A DNA stretch of 40,489 bases from Streptomyces sp. SID11385 (GCF_010548245.1 NZ_JAAGLR010000875.1:1-40489), one strand, 5' to 3'; positions 15,716-23,190 are shown, counted from the stretch's first letter. The notes: generated by a model from the letters alone, not told the origin. Made by a program: numbers and translations.

Positions 15716-16038
15716 AGGTCACCCTGGACCTGCCCGACATCACCATCGACCCGACCGACTACGGCTCGCGCGACAAGGACGGCGCCCCCTACGCATTGCC
15801 CGACTGCCCCCACTGCCACACCGAGTACGACGGCCGCATGGCCAAGACGGCCTACGGCCTCGTCCATGAACGATGCGTTGACGCGTGGCTCGCGCGCCGC
15901 GACGAGCGGGACGCGTGGCGGGTCCTCGCCGTGCACGTCGCCCGGTTCCCCTCCCGGCAGTCCGCCGCGGCGATCCGCGCCACCATCCACGCGCTCCTCG
16001 CCATGCAGCCCGCGCCCACCCCGAAGGAGGGGCGGTGA
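15712..16038 (+). CDS. Hypothetical protein (108 aa)
   Basis: ATG overlapping the previous stop. [30 protein letters not shown] contains CxxC and a distant H..C, likely a zinc finger, followed by a helical C-terminus. It ends within the ribosome binding site of the RNA ligase gene, so the two are translationally coupled. Confidence 0.6.
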   Translation: MKVTLDLPDITIDPTDYGSRDKDGAPYALPDCPHCHTEYDGRMAKTAYGLVHERCVDAWLARRDERDAWRVLAVHVARFPSRQSAAAIRATIHALLAMQPAPTPKEGR

Positions 16039-16631
16039 AGAAGATCCCAACCCTGTTCGTCCGCGATTCCGAGGACCGGAGCCGCGTGCTGCCGGAGGTG
16101 ACCCCGGGATGCGAGTGGGTCCTCGACGGCGCAGGCACCCCCACGCGGAAGTGGGACGGCACCTGCGTCATGCTCGACACCGACGGCTCCTGGTGGGCCC
16201 GCCGCGAGGTCAAGCCCGGCAAGATCCCGCCGCCCGACCTCGTCCTCGCCGAGTACGACACGACCACCGGGAAGGCTGTCGGGTGGGAGCCCGTCGAGCG
16301 GTCGCCGTTCGCGAAGTACCACGCCGAGGCGCTGGCCGAGTTCGCCGCCGAGTCCGTCGCGGGCGACCCGAGCATGAAGCCCCGCACCTACGAACTGCTC
16401 GGCCCGAAGATCAACGGGAACCCCGAGCGGTTCGCCAGCCACCTCCTCATCGCCCACGGCTGGGCCCGCTTCTCCGAGCGCCGCGAACTCGCCGCCACCC
16501 CGCGCGACTTCGACGGCCTCCGCGCCTGGCTCCTCGCCCACCCCACCTGGGAGGGCATCGTCTGGCACCACCCCGACGGGCCCATGGCCAAGCTCAAGCG
16601 CCGCGACTTTCCCGCAGGGGGCCGCTCGTGA
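16035..16631 (+). CDS. ATP-dependent RNA ligase (DUF5565-like)
   Basis: 198 aa. The nucleotidyltransferase motifs are all visible: motif I KWDGT (39-43, Lys39 the expected adenylation site), motif III YELLGPKI (119-126), motif IV EGIVW (173-177) and motif V KLKRRDF (186-192). The start IPTLFVRD and the size fit the small RNA ligases grouped as DUF5565. Expected reaction: ATP-dependent joining of RNA 3'-OH and 5'-phosphate ends via an AMP-lysine intermediate. GTG preceded by GAAGGAGG. With the 12955 kinase and the Ro/tRNA-like locus it suggests RNA repair. Confidence 0.85.
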   Translation: MKKIPTLFVRDSEDRSRVLPEVTPGCEWVLDGAGTPTRKWDGTCVMLDTDGSWWARREVKPGKIPPPDLVLAEYDTTTGKAVGWEPVERSPFAKYHAEALAEFAAESVAGDPSMKPRTYELLGPKINGNPERFASHLLIAHGWARFSERRELAATPRDFDGLRAWLLAHPTWEGIVWHHPDGPMAKLKRRDFPAGGRS

Positions 16632-16837
16632 CCGCCCACCCGCTCGGCTTCCTCGACCAGCTGGAGCGCGACTGGGAGGCCACCCGGACGTGCGCGCCCG
16701 ACCGTGACCAGCGTCTGGACGACATGCACGACGACGCGCTCGTCCACCACTGCGTCCGCGCCGGGATGACCGTCGCAGACGCCCTCCGCGCCGTCACCAT
16801 GGCCCGCCGTGCCATGGAAGCCCACCGCCGCCCCTGA
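16628..16837 (+). CDS. Small hypothetical protein (69 aa)
   Basis: GTG overlaps the ligase stop. Helical: LDQLERDWEATRTCAPDRDQRLDDMHDDALVHHCVRAGMTVADALRAVTMARRAM. One Cys and an HHC motif. Being coupled to the ligase, a partner role is possible but not shown. Confidence 0.6.
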   Translation: MTAHPLGFLDQLERDWEATRTCAPDRDQRLDDMHDDALVHHCVRAGMTVADALRAVTMARRAMEAHRRP

Positions 16838-16858
16838 CCCACCCCGGAAGGCGCACAG

Positions 16859-16948
16859 ATGCCTCCACCCTCGGCTGGCGCCCGCACTGCGCCCATCGAG
16901 ACCCACCTCTCGGCCACCCGGCCGCACCCGAGAAAGGCCACCGCATGA
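16859..16948 (+). CDS. Possible 29-aa leader peptide
   Basis: ATG with GGAAGG ten bases upstream; the stop overlaps the ATG at 16945 by four bases, the same coupling used throughout this region. The peptide (MPPPSAGARTAPIETHL through RKATA) is low in information, so it could equally be non-coding. Confidence 0.35.
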   Translation: MPPPSAGARTAPIETHLSATRPHPRKATA

Positions 16949-17244
16949 CCATCACCCGCGTCGAGGACCTGCCACCCGACGAGCGCGAAGACGCCCACGG
17001 CATCAACCTCCTCCTCGACGAGCCGCCCCGAGAACTCTCTGTCCGCCTCACTGAAGTGAGCACGGCGATCCAGGAGGTCAGGCGCGCGTACGCCTCCGCC
17101 CTATGCCCGGCCCTGGAGGAGATCGCCCGGACGATCCGCGCCCTTCGCGACGCCGGACTCATCGACCAGGACGGCAAGCCGACCCAGCCCAGGAACCGCC
17201 CCGCGTGGCAATCCCCGTACGGGCCGCCGCCGCGCCGCCGCTGA
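16945..17244 (+). CDS. Hypothetical helical protein (99 aa)
   Basis: ATG with GAGAAAGG upstream. Starts MTITRVEDLPPDEREDAHGINLLLDEPPRELSVRL and continues with a long helix (TEVSTAIQEVRRAYASALCPALEEIARTIRALRDAGLID). Basic Pro-rich end. Could be a dimeric helical bundle; no family recognised. Confidence 0.6.
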   Translation: MTITRVEDLPPDEREDAHGINLLLDEPPRELSVRLTEVSTAIQEVRRAYASALCPALEEIARTIRALRDAGLIDQDGKPTQPRNRPAWQSPYGPPPRRR

Positions 17245-17267
17245 ACCACCGAAGGAGAGCGCCCGCG

Positions 17268-17528
17268 ATGACCCGCAGCATCCCCGCCTACGCCGTCGCC
17301 GACACCCTCACCGACACCGGCCACCCCAGCTCCACCCACCGCCACACCTGGGCGCCCGGCCACCGGGTCCACCAGGCGAGCCCCCGCACGGTCCGGCTGT
17401 GGCACGACGGCCCCGACGAACAGCAGCACCTCGACCTGTACGCCGCCGTACTCCGGGCTGCGGGATACATCGTCATCGCCGAGCATCCGCGCGGCCAGCG
17501 TCCGCGTCTTCGCGTCACCCACCGCTGA
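17268..17528 (+). CDS. Hypothetical protein (86 aa)
   Basis: ATG with GAAGGAGAG upstream. The core VRLWHDGPDEQQHLDLYAAVLRAAGYIV is a pattern I have seen in small proteins of Streptomyces mobile elements. No metal ligands or membrane segment. A strong hairpin follows. Confidence 0.6.
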   Translation: MTRSIPAYAVADTLTDTGHPSSTHRHTWAPGHRVHQASPRTVRLWHDGPDEQQHLDLYAAVLRAAGYIVIAEHPRGQRPRLRVTHR

Positions 17529-17542
17529 GCCCGAGCGCAACA

Positions 17543-17581
17543 GGGGCGCGCCTCCGCGTCTCCCCAGACCAGGCGCGCCCC
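17543..17581 (+). terminator. Strong intergenic hairpin
   Basis: Perfect 11-bp stem GGGGCGCGCCT / AGGCGCGCCCC with a 17-base loop, between the 17268 gene and the lipoprotein gene. Likely terminator of the long 12955-17528 operon. Confidence 0.6.
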
Positions 17582-17620
17582 TCCAAACGCCGCACCACAG
17601 ACCGACCTCCAAGGGATCTC

Positions 17621-17944
17621 ATGCTCCGCCCCTACCTCGCCGCCGCCCTGGCGCTCACCGCCGCCCTGCTCACCGCTTGCGCTCCGCAGGCCGAGCACGC
17701 GATGCCCTCTTGCCCGCGCGCGTCGCACAGCGCACGCGGCGACCTCGTCCCGCCGGGCCCGCGCCCGTGTCGCCTCGACGTCAAGGCGCCACCTACAACC
17801 GCCGGGACCAGCTCTCGCCTCCGGGAGGGCGCCGTCGCCCCGGTGCGGCGCGGCGAGGCCCTGCGGAAGACCCGACCTGCCCCGAAGCCCCAGAAGCCGG
17901 CGGCGCCGCTGCGGAAGCCCGCGCCACGGGTTCACCGGCGGTGA
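17621..17944 (+). CDS. Phage lipoprotein
   Basis: 107 aa. Signal peptide MLRPYLAAALALTAALLTAC ends in lipobox LTAC, Cys20 the expected lipidation site. The rest is basic and Pro/Ala-rich (KTRPAPKPQKPAAPLRKPAPRVHRR), probably extended outside the membrane. Phage lipoproteins of this sort often act in superinfection exclusion or lysis; both are inference. AAGGGA lies before the ATG. Overlaps the next gene. Confidence 0.7.
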   Translation: MLRPYLAAALALTAALLTACAPQAEHAMPSCPRASHSARGDLVPPGPRPCRLDVKAPPTTAGTSSRLREGAVAPVRRGEALRKTRPAPKPQKPAAPLRKPAPRVHRR

Positions 17945-18288
17945 ACCGGCTCTCCCGCGTTCTCTTCGGCGCGTACGTCGGCGGCGTCGTGTGGCTGGGC
18001 GCCCTGGTCGTCGGGCTCGTCCTGTACGACGCGTACGAAGCGGCTGTCGGTACCGGCGTGGCCGTGCTCCTCCTGGCGGTCGCCGCGCTGCGAGAGGCAC
18101 TCGCCGCCGAGGACCGCGTCGTACACGCCGACACCCTGCGCAGGCTCGGCGCGCTGGAAAGCGCCGTCGCCGTTCGGCACCGGCAGGAACGTCAGCGCGC
18201 CGAGCACCTCATCGCGACCGCTTGCTGCCTGCCCGCCGCCGTCAGCGGCGGCACCCAGCACGAGTACCCCTGCTGCCCCGACGCGTGA
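17941..18288 (+). CDS. Membrane protein with Cys-rich tail
   Basis: 115 aa. Two transmembrane segments, about 8-28 (LFGAYVGGVVWLGALVVGLVLY) and 33-53 (VGTGVAVLLLAVAALREAL), then a helical linker and a tail with TACCLPAA and YPCCPDA. GTG overlaps the lipoprotein stop, so they are probably made together and may act together at the membrane. Confidence 0.65.
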   Translation: MNRLSRVLFGAYVGGVVWLGALVVGLVLYDAYEAAVGTGVAVLLLAVAALREALAAEDRVVHADTLRRLGALESAVAVRHRQERQRAEHLIATACCLPAAVSGGTQHEYPCCPDA

Positions 18289-18395
18289 CCGGACAGTGTC
18301 CGGCCGCCCCCGCGGGAGCGGATTGAAACGGCGCGTCGCGCAGCTCCGACCTGGGCGGACGTGCTGTCCGGACGGTCCGGACAGCACGTCCGCCC
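18289..18395. promoter_or_regulatory. Palindromic control region with 43-bp near-perfect hairpin
   Basis: CCGGACAGTGTCCGG (18289-18303, 7-bp arms, one-base centre) starts right after the previous stop. At 18353-18395 lie perfect 21-bp arms around a single G; the left arm ends CTGTCCGGAC and the right begins GTCCGGACAG. Both share the TGTCCGG/CCGGACA unit. Between them lies a segment ending GGATTGAAAC. The long hairpin may be a terminator or a protein-binding site; the repeated half-sites favour protein binding. Confidence 0.7.
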
Positions 18396-18419
18396 CGTGC
18401 CAGGAATGGAGAAGAACAG

Positions 18420-18653
18420 ATGCACCCCACGACCCCCTCGCTTCCCCCGTTCTCGGGCTGGGAGAAGCGCTGCCCGAAGTGCGGAGCCGACGGCCCCCGC
18501 GCCCTGTACCGATTGCCCTTGCGCCCCGGCGCGCTTCTCGCGGTCGACAGTGGCCAGCAGCGGCGTGGGCCGCTGCCCGAGCGCCTGGAGCGCGAGTGCG
18601 CCACGTGCTCGTACACCTGGGACGAGGCACTCGCCGAGGAGCCGCCCCAATGA
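18420..18653 (+). CDS. Zinc-ribbon protein (77 aa)
   Basis: ATG with GGAGAAG upstream. CPKCGADG...ECATCSYTW gives two CxxC pairs spaced as in a zinc ribbon, with a W-E start (GWEKRCPKCG) typical of small actinophage ribbons. It lies directly downstream of the large palindrome. Confidence 0.65.
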   Translation: MHPTTPSLPPFSGWEKRCPKCGADGPRALYRLPLRPGALLAVDSGQQRRGPLPERLERECATCSYTWDEALAEEPPQ

Positions 18654-18802
18654 CGCCGTGGTCCACCACCTCGGCGGGCTGTGGCGCCGAGCAGTCCTTC
18701 GCACGCCCAGAGAAGGTGCCTCCCCAGCCCGCCAGTGTGTCGGGCATCACACCCCGTCGGCGCCATCGGACCGGAGCCGCTCCGAGGCGGCGGCAATTCT
18801 GA
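18650..18802 (+). CDS. Possible 50-aa basic peptide
   Basis: ATG overlaps the preceding stop as ATGA, the usual coupling here. The product (MTPWSTTSAGCGAEQSF through RTGAAPRRRQF) is Arg-rich and lacks recognisable structure. It may be chance; listed because of the overlap and the otherwise empty 180-bp stretch. Confidence 0.35.
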   Translation: MTPWSTTSAGCGAEQSFARPEKVPPQPASVSGITPRRRHRTGAAPRRRQF

Positions 18803-18831
18803 AGATGCAGAACCACAAAAAGAGGAGCCCC

Positions 18832-19317
18832 ATGAACCCCCAGCAGAAGCAGCACCCGGCAGTCCAGGCCGCCGTCGCGTACGCGGCCCTCACCGCAGCT
18901 CACGAGGTGGGCGACTACATCATCCAGCGCGACGCCGACGCCAAGGCGAAGGGCAAGCACGGCCCGGCCGGCGCCGCGGCCTGCGCCCGACACGTTGCCT
19001 CGTACACCGCGACCCAGGCGGTCGCGCTCCTCGCAGCCGACCGGTACCTCCGCCTCGGCCTGAGCTGGCGCCGCGCCGCCGCAGGACTCGCGGCGAGCGC
19101 CGCCACCCACTACGTCGCGGACCGCTGCGCTGGCCACTGGGCCGACGACAGCAAGGGCGCGCCGTTCCTGGTGCGGGCCGCGCACGCAGTCGGGAAGGGG
19201 GGCTGGCTCAAAGCTGACCCCACTGCTGGCCCGCTGCTCGACCAGGCGTGGCACAAGGGCTGCATCGCGGCAGCAGCTCTGATCGCTGCCGGTCCCGCCC
19301 CGCAGAGCGGGCGCTGA
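18832..19317 (+). CDS. DUF3307-like membrane protein
   Basis: 161 aa. ATG with AGAGGAG upstream. Contains AHEVGDYIIQRDADAKAKG, CARHVASYTATQAVALLAADRYL and ATHYVADRC, matching the DUF3307 pattern in which a His-Asp-Gln motif is followed by a second H...Y helix and H-x-x-x-D. Weakly hydrophobic helices suggest membrane association. Common in actinophages, function unknown. Confidence 0.65.
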   Translation: MNPQQKQHPAVQAAVAYAALTAAHEVGDYIIQRDADAKAKGKHGPAGAAACARHVASYTATQAVALLAADRYLRLGLSWRRAAAGLAASAATHYVADRCAGHWADDSKGAPFLVRAAHAVGKGGWLKADPTAGPLLDQAWHKGCIAAAALIAAGPAPQSGR

Positions 19318-19440
19318 TCGGGGCGAAGCGGACGCCGCAGCCGACGGTGCGCGCATGGAGGCCGGATCGACGCCTGGGAGTGCGGTCGCGGCCTCCGCGC
19401 TGTGCGAGTGGCGATAGTTCGGGCGGCAGAACCGAGCCAT

Positions 19441-19494
19441 ACGCCTACCTTGTTTGCATTGCCTAGCGCTTAGACATAGTCTTCGCGCTAGGCA
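19441..19494 (+). promoter_or_regulatory. Regulated promoter P3 with three in-phase 18-bp operators
   Basis: TTTGCA (19453-19458), spacer TTGCCTAGCGCTTAGACA, TAGTCT (19477-19482). Upstream 18-mer ACGCCTACCTTGTTTGCA and downstream 18-mer TAGTCTTCGCGCTAGGCA continue the register. It is almost identical to P1 over the core although the surrounding DNA differs, so selection on the operator is likely. Drives 19532. Confidence 0.8.
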
Positions 19495-19531
19495 GTTCAG
19501 TTGCGGCGAGCCGCACCACGGAGGAGTCCCC

Positions 19532-20140
19532 ATGGCCAAGATCTACACCCGCACCGAGAACGGCACGACCGCCACCATCACCCAGGCCGAGGGCCTCGCG
19601 GAGATCAACAACGCGATGATGAGCGGCCGACGCCAGGTCCGGACGATGTCCTCCATCACCGCAGGCACCGACTACGCCATCGAGTACAAGGACGGCCGGA
19701 GCGTCCGCCTGGTCCTGGTCGACGCGCCCGCACCGGAGGCATTCACCCAGGGCCAGGCGGTATTGGTGCAGCGCCCCGGCCAGGCCCCGCGCACAGGCAC
19801 CGTTGCCCACATTCACACCGCACCCGGGTACGTGGCCGTCCTCGACGACAAGTACCACTCCGTCTCCAGCTACCCGATCAAGTTCGTGACGGCCGTCGAG
19901 TCCGAGAAGGAGTCCCCGGAAGAGCTGGCCGAGAAGCCGCCCGCGCGGCCGAACATCCAGACCCACGCGGGCACCGTCCACGCCCCTGGGCGCTACGACA
20001 AGGTCTTGAAGACCGAGGCGCCGAAATGCTGCGCCAGCCGCTCGGCGCTCCTCCGGTACCACTACCTGGTGCCCGTTGATGTGCCGGTCACCTGCCGCAG
20101 GTGCCTGGCCGCCCTGGCGAAGGAAGCCTCCCGCAGCTAA
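19532..20140 (+). CDS. Hypothetical protein, P3-controlled
   Basis: 202 aa. ATG at 19532 with GGAGGAG upstream, 43 bases into the predicted transcript. Residues 1-75 (MAKIYTRTENGTTATITQAEGLAEINNAM... DYAIEYKDGRSVRLVLVD) resemble a phage beta-rich domain; 80-130 are SH3-like (GQAVLVQRPGQAPRTGTVAHI...YVAVLDDKYHSVSSYPIKFV). The C-terminus CCASRSA...VTCRRCLAALAK is a zinc knuckle. Followed by a terminator hairpin. Function unknown. Confidence 0.65.
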   Translation: MAKIYTRTENGTTATITQAEGLAEINNAMMSGRRQVRTMSSITAGTDYAIEYKDGRSVRLVLVDAPAPEAFTQGQAVLVQRPGQAPRTGTVAHIHTAPGYVAVLDDKYHSVSSYPIKFVTAVESEKESPEELAEKPPARPNIQTHAGTVHAPGRYDKVLKTEAPKCCASRSALLRYHYLVPVDVPVTCRRCLAALAKEASRS

Positions 20141-20145
20141 CCGGA

Positions 20146-20171
20146 GAGGCGGCCCGGTGGCGGGCCGCCTC
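20146..20171 (+). terminator. Terminator of 19532 gene
   Basis: Perfect 11-bp stem GAGGCGGCCCG / CGGGCCGCCTC with tetraloop GTGG, starting six bases after the stop codon. The 20172-20389 stretch beyond it holds no supported gene; a -10-like TAGACT lies at about 20294. Confidence 0.65.
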
Positions 20172-20389
20172 CCTCACCCACGCCAGAAGCCCGCATGGAA
20201 GCCTGCCGCACCGCCCCCCCACCGCTCGACCTGGACGGCGGGGTGTTGCCCACTCGCGCCCGGTAACAACCCGCCCCTCCTTGGGGCAGCCCCTAGACTC
20301 AGGCGCGAGGTCCGGCTCGCGACGAGCGAACGGCACGAAGCCGCTGACAGCCCGCTGACCAACCGCCTCTGTTGAGAAGGAAGCAGATA

Positions 20390-20722
20390 GTGCTCACCGA
20401 AGAAGCCGCCCGGTCCCTCCGCGACGCCCTGGCCGACCAGACACCGATGCGGGCGCACAACCTCCTCACCGCCGTCGCCGAGGCCCTGCTCTCCCTGAAG
20501 AGTGAGCCGGAGCCGACTCGACAGCAGCAGCTCCTCGCCCTCATTCGCTCCGAAGGCGGGGAGTGGACCCGCGAGCGTGCCCGCGCGGCGTACCGGATGC
20601 TCGGCCACACGCACCCCAACGGAATGGAGCTGCGGCTGTCCGACGCGACGGCCGATCTTCAGGACCTCGCCGACGCGGGGCTCATCAAGCAGTACGGGAA
20701 GATGCGATTCGGGAGCGTCTGA
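20390..20722 (+). CDS. Small winged-helix-like protein
   Basis: 110 aa. GTG at 20390 is preferred to the in-frame upstream TTG because GAAGGA lies 10 bases before it. Residues 45-110 (QQQLLALIRSEGGEWTRERARAAYRMLG, ATADLQDLADAGLIKQYGKMRFG) look like a winged helix with its wing at YGKMRFG. Probably a DNA-binding regulator or recombination accessory; target unknown. Downstream 20735-20880 has an open frame (CTENGRLLPGGKAL...) without a usable start, perhaps a gene remnant. Confidence 0.6.
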   Translation: MLTEEAARSLRDALADQTPMRAHNLLTAVAEALLSLKSEPEPTRQQQLLALIRSEGGEWTRERARAAYRMLGHTHPNGMELRLSDATADLQDLADAGLIKQYGKMRFGSV

Positions 20723-20905
20723 CGCCCTGACACCGGGTTTGCACGGAGAACGGCCGGCTTCTCCCCGGCGGCAAGGCGCTTCCTCCGCCAGGCCACCTCA
20801 CCGCTGAGCAGCAAGCTCGCGGAGCGGAAGCCGCACGGTGCGCAGAACGGATCGCGCGCGAGGCTCGTCGGCGCGGCGTAGATCACTGAGGTTTCACTGC
20901 AACCC

Positions 20906-20957
20906 TCGGCGCCCGCCGCTGGTCATCCAGGCACTGCCGCTTACTGGCGGGCGCCGA
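20906..20957 (+). promoter_or_regulatory. Structured leader upstream of 20973 gene
   Basis: A perfect 12-bp stem TCGGCGCCCGCC / GGCGGGCGCCGA encloses a 28-base loop and ends 16 bases before the ATG, just ahead of the GAGGAG ribosome binding site. Such a leader could control translation or transcript stability. Confidence 0.5.
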
Positions 20958-20972
20958 CAGCAGAGGAGCCAC

Positions 20973-21134
20973 ATGGAACAGAACGCAACCCAGCAGGCAT
21001 ACAAGCGATGCGCCGACTGCGGCGCGCCCGGCCTCCGCGCCGACAGCGTGCACACCGAATGCCGTCACTGCCGCAAGTGCTTCCAGCCCGCCAACTGCGG
21101 ATACGACCACGACCAGTGGGCTGACAAGGCATAG
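20973..21134 (+). CDS. Zinc-finger protein (53 aa)
   Basis: ATG with AGAGGAG upstream. MEQNATQQAYKRCADCGAPGLRADSVHTECRHCRKCFQPANCG contains three CxxC or CxxxxC groups, enough for one or two zinc ions. Last rightward gene before the convergent terminator. Confidence 0.65.
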   Translation: MEQNATQQAYKRCADCGAPGLRADSVHTECRHCRKCFQPANCGYDHDQWADKA

Positions 21135-21214
21135 CCCGAGCGCGGCGACGCCCCCGCATTGCGCTGGTGGGGGCCCCAGCTGAGCGGTCTCTGGCGCCGG
21201 ATGGGAACGAAGAA

Positions 21215-21253
21215 CGGCCGGGCCCCTGCGGATTATCCGCAGGGGCCCGGCCG
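21215..21253. terminator. Bidirectional terminator
   Basis: A perfect inverted repeat with 19-bp arms around a single T (left arm starts CGGCCGGGCCCCTG, right arm ends GGGGCCCGGCCG). It lies between convergent genes, so it likely stops both transcripts. Confidence 0.8.
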
Positions 21254-21267
21254 CCGTCGCGCGCGCG

Positions 21268-22044
21268 TCAGGTCGACGAGAGCAGCAAGCGAAGATCGCG
21301 CGCCGCGTGCCCGTGGGCCTGCCGCTGGAGCGCCGTAGCTGCGGCGTTCACGGGATCGCTCGGCTGACAACCGTGGGAGATCCCGCGCTCCCTCCGCACC
21401 AGCCACGCCGTCACGTCGGCGTGAACGCGGGTGGGTTGCGCCTCATCAGCGACGGCCTTGGCGTGACGCCAGAAGGCCGCTGCGGCCTGCGCGGTGACGA
21501 GGCGACGCAGGAGCGTTACCGCGTCGCTTTCGCAGGGCGGGGTAGCAGTAAGCCGTTCCTTCGTCCAGATGTTCCGGGCGGTCGCCGTCGCCGCGCGCCC
21601 CCGCGCTGCGAGCGCCGCTCGGACGAGGTCGTCCGTCTTCGTAGTCGTGGTACTGCGCACGGTCGCTTCTTTCGACAGGGCCGAAGCCTCGGCGGGGGCG
21701 GGGAGGGAGGGATCAGAGGCCGGGTGGGCTTCGCCCAGCAGCACGCCAAGGCGGACCCGCTGGCAGCCGTTCAGCTCGCGCTTGGCGGCGGTCCAGACCT
21801 CATAGCGGTAGGGCTGCTCGCCACGTGCGAGTGCGTCGTCGCGCGCTTGGCGCGCGCCCGGGGACCGGCACGGCTGGCGGCGCAGGAGCACGTGGTCATC
21901 GCCGTGGCGCGGAGCTACCCACCACGTCAGCTCGATAGGCGCCTGTGTGACGACCTGTCCATGACGCTGTTGTTCCTCGGAGTCGGTCCAGAAGATCCAG
22001 GCGCCTCGGGTGAAGGGGGCAGAAGGAAGCGGGCGGCGGGGCAT
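21268..22044 (-). CDS. Hypothetical protein, last gene of leftward operon
   Basis: 258 aa. ATG at 22044 with GGAGG upstream. Begins MPRRPLPSAPFTRGAWIFWTD and contains WWVAPRHGDDHVLLRR, then a long Ala/Arg/Thr-rich helical C-terminus (LVRAALAARGRAATATARNIW). No domain recognised. The 28-base gap to the upstream gene and the shared strand place it in the operon read from the P4 promoter. Confidence 0.6.
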   Translation of the reverse strand: MPRRPLPSAPFTRGAWIFWTDSEEQQRHGQVVTQAPIELTWWVAPRHGDDHVLLRRQPCRSPGARQARDDALARGEQPYRYEVWTAAKRELNGCQRVRLGVLLGEAHPASDPSLPAPAEASALSKEATVRSTTTTKTDDLVRAALAARGRAATATARNIWTKERLTATPPCESDAVTLLRRLVTAQAAAAFWRHAKAVADEAQPTRVHADVTAWLVRRERGISHGCQPSDPVNAAATALQRQAHGHAARDLRLLLSST

Positions 22045-22072
22045 GGTGATGTCCTCCAGGCGGGGTTCCGGG

Positions 22073-22291
22073 TCAGGGGTTTTTGCGGCGGCGCCAGGCG
22101 GAGACCGTCCTCACCGGGTCGGTGACCAGGAGCAAGGTGAAGAGTGCGAGCAGGCGAGGACGGGTCGTCCACCGATCGAGGTGGAAGCGGACCTGCCAGT
22201 CCGCCCAGTCGGCGAGGCGGTCGTACGGGCGCGTGCGGCCAGCCATGTAGCCCACGATCAGGGCGGCGAGAAGAAGTGCGAGCACGTACAA
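22073..22291 (-). CDS. Small membrane protein
   Basis: 72 aa from a TTG at 22291 preceded by GGAG; an ATG at 22348 would extend it into the upstream gene, so I prefer the shorter form. One strong transmembrane segment (YVLALLLAALIVGYMAG) is followed by a basic amphipathic stretch and a second hydrophobic patch (LLALFTLLLVTDPV). Function unknown. Confidence 0.5.
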   Translation of the reverse strand: MYVLALLLAALIVGYMAGRTRPYDRLADWADWQVRFHLDRWTTRPRLLALFTLLLVTDPVRTVSAWRRRKNP

Positions 22292-22311
22292 GATCGTCTC
22301 CGTCGGATGGG

Positions 22312-22608
22312 TCAGTCGTCGCCGAGCAGGGCGTCGGCGACGGCGCATCGGGTCTCAGCAAGGGCGCGGCGGCGGGCGCGGTGGTGGAGGTAGCGCTTCC
22401 CCCCGTCGCCGGTGATCTCGTCGTCCCAGAAGCCGAGTCCGGCGCCACGTGCGCGGAGGGAAATGCCGGAGCTGCGGGGGCGGCGGCGGCCGGGGCGGCG
22501 TGAGGCGGCGTTCGCCTCGGCGGCGAGGGACGGCCTCTTCTCCGGTCCCGCCACGAGGGTGACGTGGGCGACGGGCACGGGGAGCGGGGACGTAGCGGCA
22601 AGCTTCAT
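22312..22608 (-). CDS. Hypothetical protein (98 aa)
   Basis: ATG with a strong AAGGAG upstream. MKLAATSPLPVPVAHVTLVAGPEK leads to an Arg-rich segment (RRPGRRRPRSSG) and GFWDDEITGDGGKRYLHHRARRRALAE. No family recognised. Third gene of the leftward operon. Confidence 0.6.
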   Translation of the reverse strand: MKLAATSPLPVPVAHVTLVAGPEKRPSLAAEANAASRRPGRRRPRSSGISLRARGAGLGFWDDEITGDGGKRYLHHRARRRALAETRCAVADALLGDD

Positions 22609-22652
22609 AACGACTCCTTCCAGAGGGGCGGACAGGTGCGGCGCGTTGGGGG

Positions 22653-22775
22653 TCAGGCGGTGCGGGAGTGGACGGGGACGGTGCCGGACGGTCGCATCAG
22701 GAAGGGGTCGTCGCTGGGCTCGCCCTGCACGAAGACGTGGATCGTGCGCCCGGGGAGGGTGGTGGGGAGTTGCAC
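22653..22775 (-). CDS. Small hypothetical protein (40 aa)
   Basis: GTG at 22775 with AAGGAG five bases upstream. The product MQLPTTLPGRTIHVFVQGEP, ending VPVHSRTA, is short but follows the codon bias and sits in the operon between a hairpin and the 22608 start. Function unknown. Confidence 0.55.
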   Translation of the reverse strand: MQLPTTLPGRTIHVFVQGEPSDDPFLMRPSGTVPVHSRTA

Positions 22776-22798
22776 GGCGTCTCCTTCGGTGGAGTGGT

Positions 22799-22826
22799 GG
22801 GGCGGGCGCTGGCGGGCGCCCGCCCC
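22799..22826 (-). terminator. Internal operon hairpin
   Basis: Perfect 10-bp stem GGGGCGGGCG / CGCCCGCCCC, 8-base loop, between the first and second genes of the leftward operon. Probably partial termination or a processing site. Confidence 0.5.
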
Positions 22827-22839
22827 GTGTGGGGGTCGG

Positions 22840-23190
22840 TCAGGCGGCGAGGGTGAGCATCTGGGCGGCGGCGACGTGGTAGCAGCGGCGGCCCTGGTGC
22901 CCGGCGGGGCAGGTGCAGTGCCCGGCGGCGGTGGTGAGGTGGAGGGCGGTGCCGTCGGTGCTGACGGCGCGGTAGACGAGGCCGATGCGGGTCTCGCGGG
23001 TGGCGACGATGCCGCCGTCCTCGATCAGCTCGCGGGCGGCGTCGAGCTGGGCGGGCTTGAAGTCGGGCAGCTCGGTGCGGGTGGCGCGGCGGATCTGGCG
23101 GATGCACTTGGAGCCGTAGCCGGTGCGGCGGGCCTGCTCGCTGCGGACGGGGCGGCCACAGCCGATGCAGTGCGTGTAGGTGGTGCTCAT
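22840..23190 (-). CDS. SWIM zinc-finger protein with DUF6011-like N-terminus
   Basis: 116 aa from ATG 23190 (GGGAGG upstream). Residues 8-35 (CIGCGRPVRSEQARRTGYGSKC) form a DUF6011-type zinc site. Residues about 90-110 (CTCPAGHQGRRCYHVAAAQ) are a SWIM finger, CxCx(n)CxH. SWIM domains bind DNA or proteins. First gene downstream of P4, so it is operator-controlled. Confidence 0.75.
   Translation of the reverse strand: MSTTYTHCIGCGRPVRSEQARRTGYGSKCIRQIRRATRTELPDFKPAQLDAARELIEDGGIVATRETRIGLVYRAVSTDGTALHLTTAAGHCTCPAGHQGRRCYHVAAAQMLTLAA

Noticed and set aside
20735..20880. Open frame reading CTENGRLLPGGKAL through ARRRGVDH
   Set aside because: It has protein-like composition but no ATG, GTG or TTG after the upstream in-frame stop; at most a gene remnant, so not listed as a gene.
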